Position numbers and translations under genes: made by a program. Below, one piece after another: positions 42,488-42,568 of a stretch of 42,568 bases of DNA. Position 1 is the first letter of the stretch; the number at the start of each line of letters is the position of its first letter. The stretch covers positions 1 through 42,568 of the forward strand of contig CACBXB010000015.1 in NCBI GenBank assembly GCA_902543185.1. The letters are read 5' to 3'. The stretch is from Paracoccaceae bacterium (GTDB lineage: Bacteria > Pseudomonadota > Alphaproteobacteria > Rhodobacterales > Rhodobacteraceae). A model generated the notes under the pieces. The model was not told where the DNA came from. It searched no databases and worked only from the letters and a program-made list of their open reading frames with translations.

Positions 42488-42568
42488 ATGACAAAACGCC
42501 TTAGTGGTAAAAGAGCCTTGGTTACAGCGGCTGGACAAGGAATTGGTAGAGCAACCGCTTTAGCAATG
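42488..42568 (+). CDS. SDR-family oxidoreductase, N-terminal fragment cut by window edge
   Basis: The reading frame starts at the ATG at 42488 and runs off the right edge. The 27 visible residues contain KRALVTAAGQGIGRATALAM, the N-terminal strand and TAAGQGIG cofactor motif of a classical SDR. GGGGATTAG upstream gives a usable ribosome site. It is divergent from the sugar-acid cluster, and an SDR of the keto-deoxy-sugar-acid dehydrogenase kind would fit, but the catalytic part is not visible. Confidence 0.8.
   Translation, partial: MTKRLSGKRALVTAAGQGIGRATALAM

Noticed and set aside
1-42568. CRISPR arrays, insertion sequences, rRNA operons, prophage genes
   Set aside because: No regularly spaced repeats, transposase motifs, rRNA segments or phage structural genes were found on either strand.

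Overview
The window reads as chromosomal DNA from a low-GC marine-type alphaproteobacterium, most likely Rhodobacterales. Supporting signs are the pairing of a DUF6324-type small protein with mmcB, the nusB-ribH-ribB order with a cysteine-free GTP-cyclohydrolase-like tail on RibB, a tRNA-His with A73 and a G1:U72 pair, and TRAP and polyamine-type ABC transporters. The clade is inferred from gene content and RNA features; no phylogeny was run. I saw no transposase, CRISPR array, intact integrase or rRNA.

Region 1 (about 0.3-13.1 kb) is an accessory catabolic module. It holds two Rieske mononuclear-iron oxygenases at its outer ends, two tandem phytoene-desaturase-like FAD oxidoreductases, a GcvT-like aminomethyltransferase, a polyamine/opine-type ABC importer (two permeases, ATPase and a convergent binding protein) and a flavin amine oxidase. 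The combination suggests import and oxidative N-demethylation of a methylated or cyclic amine, with the released C1 unit passed to tetrahydrofolate. The substrate cannot be read from the sequence. The divergent promoter region in the middle (6066-6446) carries a 37-bp inverted repeat whose arms each contain TTGACG.

Region 2 (13.3-16.3 kb) looks like a small integrated or decayed island at tRNA-Gly(TCC). The intact tRNA is at the right end and a 25-bp copy of its 3' end is at the left. Repeats of the arm-site kind lie at both ends, and two cargo genes lie between them (a luciferase-like monooxygenase and a phenylacetate-CoA-ligase-like enzyme). No integrase is left.

Region 3 (16.4-24.3 kb) is core genome: an SRAP protein, an alpha/beta hydrolase, lepA, tRNA-His, a DUF6324-like protein, mmcB, a structured 6S-like RNA, nusB, ribH, ribB, rlmB and tRNA-Tyr.

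Region 4 (24.4-42.3 kb) is a long leftward sugar-acid/polyol cluster. From its promoter end it reads: GarR-like reductase, DenD-like dehydrogenase, TRAP DctP/DctQ/DctM, UxaA-type dehydratase, three Gfo/Idh/MocA oxidoreductases, an EamA permease, an SDR, two 3-hydroxyisobutyrate-dehydrogenase-like enzymes, a TIM-barrel isomerase, an Ldh2-family dehydrogenase, a mannonate dehydratase with a large in-frame internal deletion, IolB and a HAD phosphatase. A divergent SDR gene runs off the right edge. No kinase, KDG aldolase or transcription regulator is in the window, so the pathway must be completed elsewhere.
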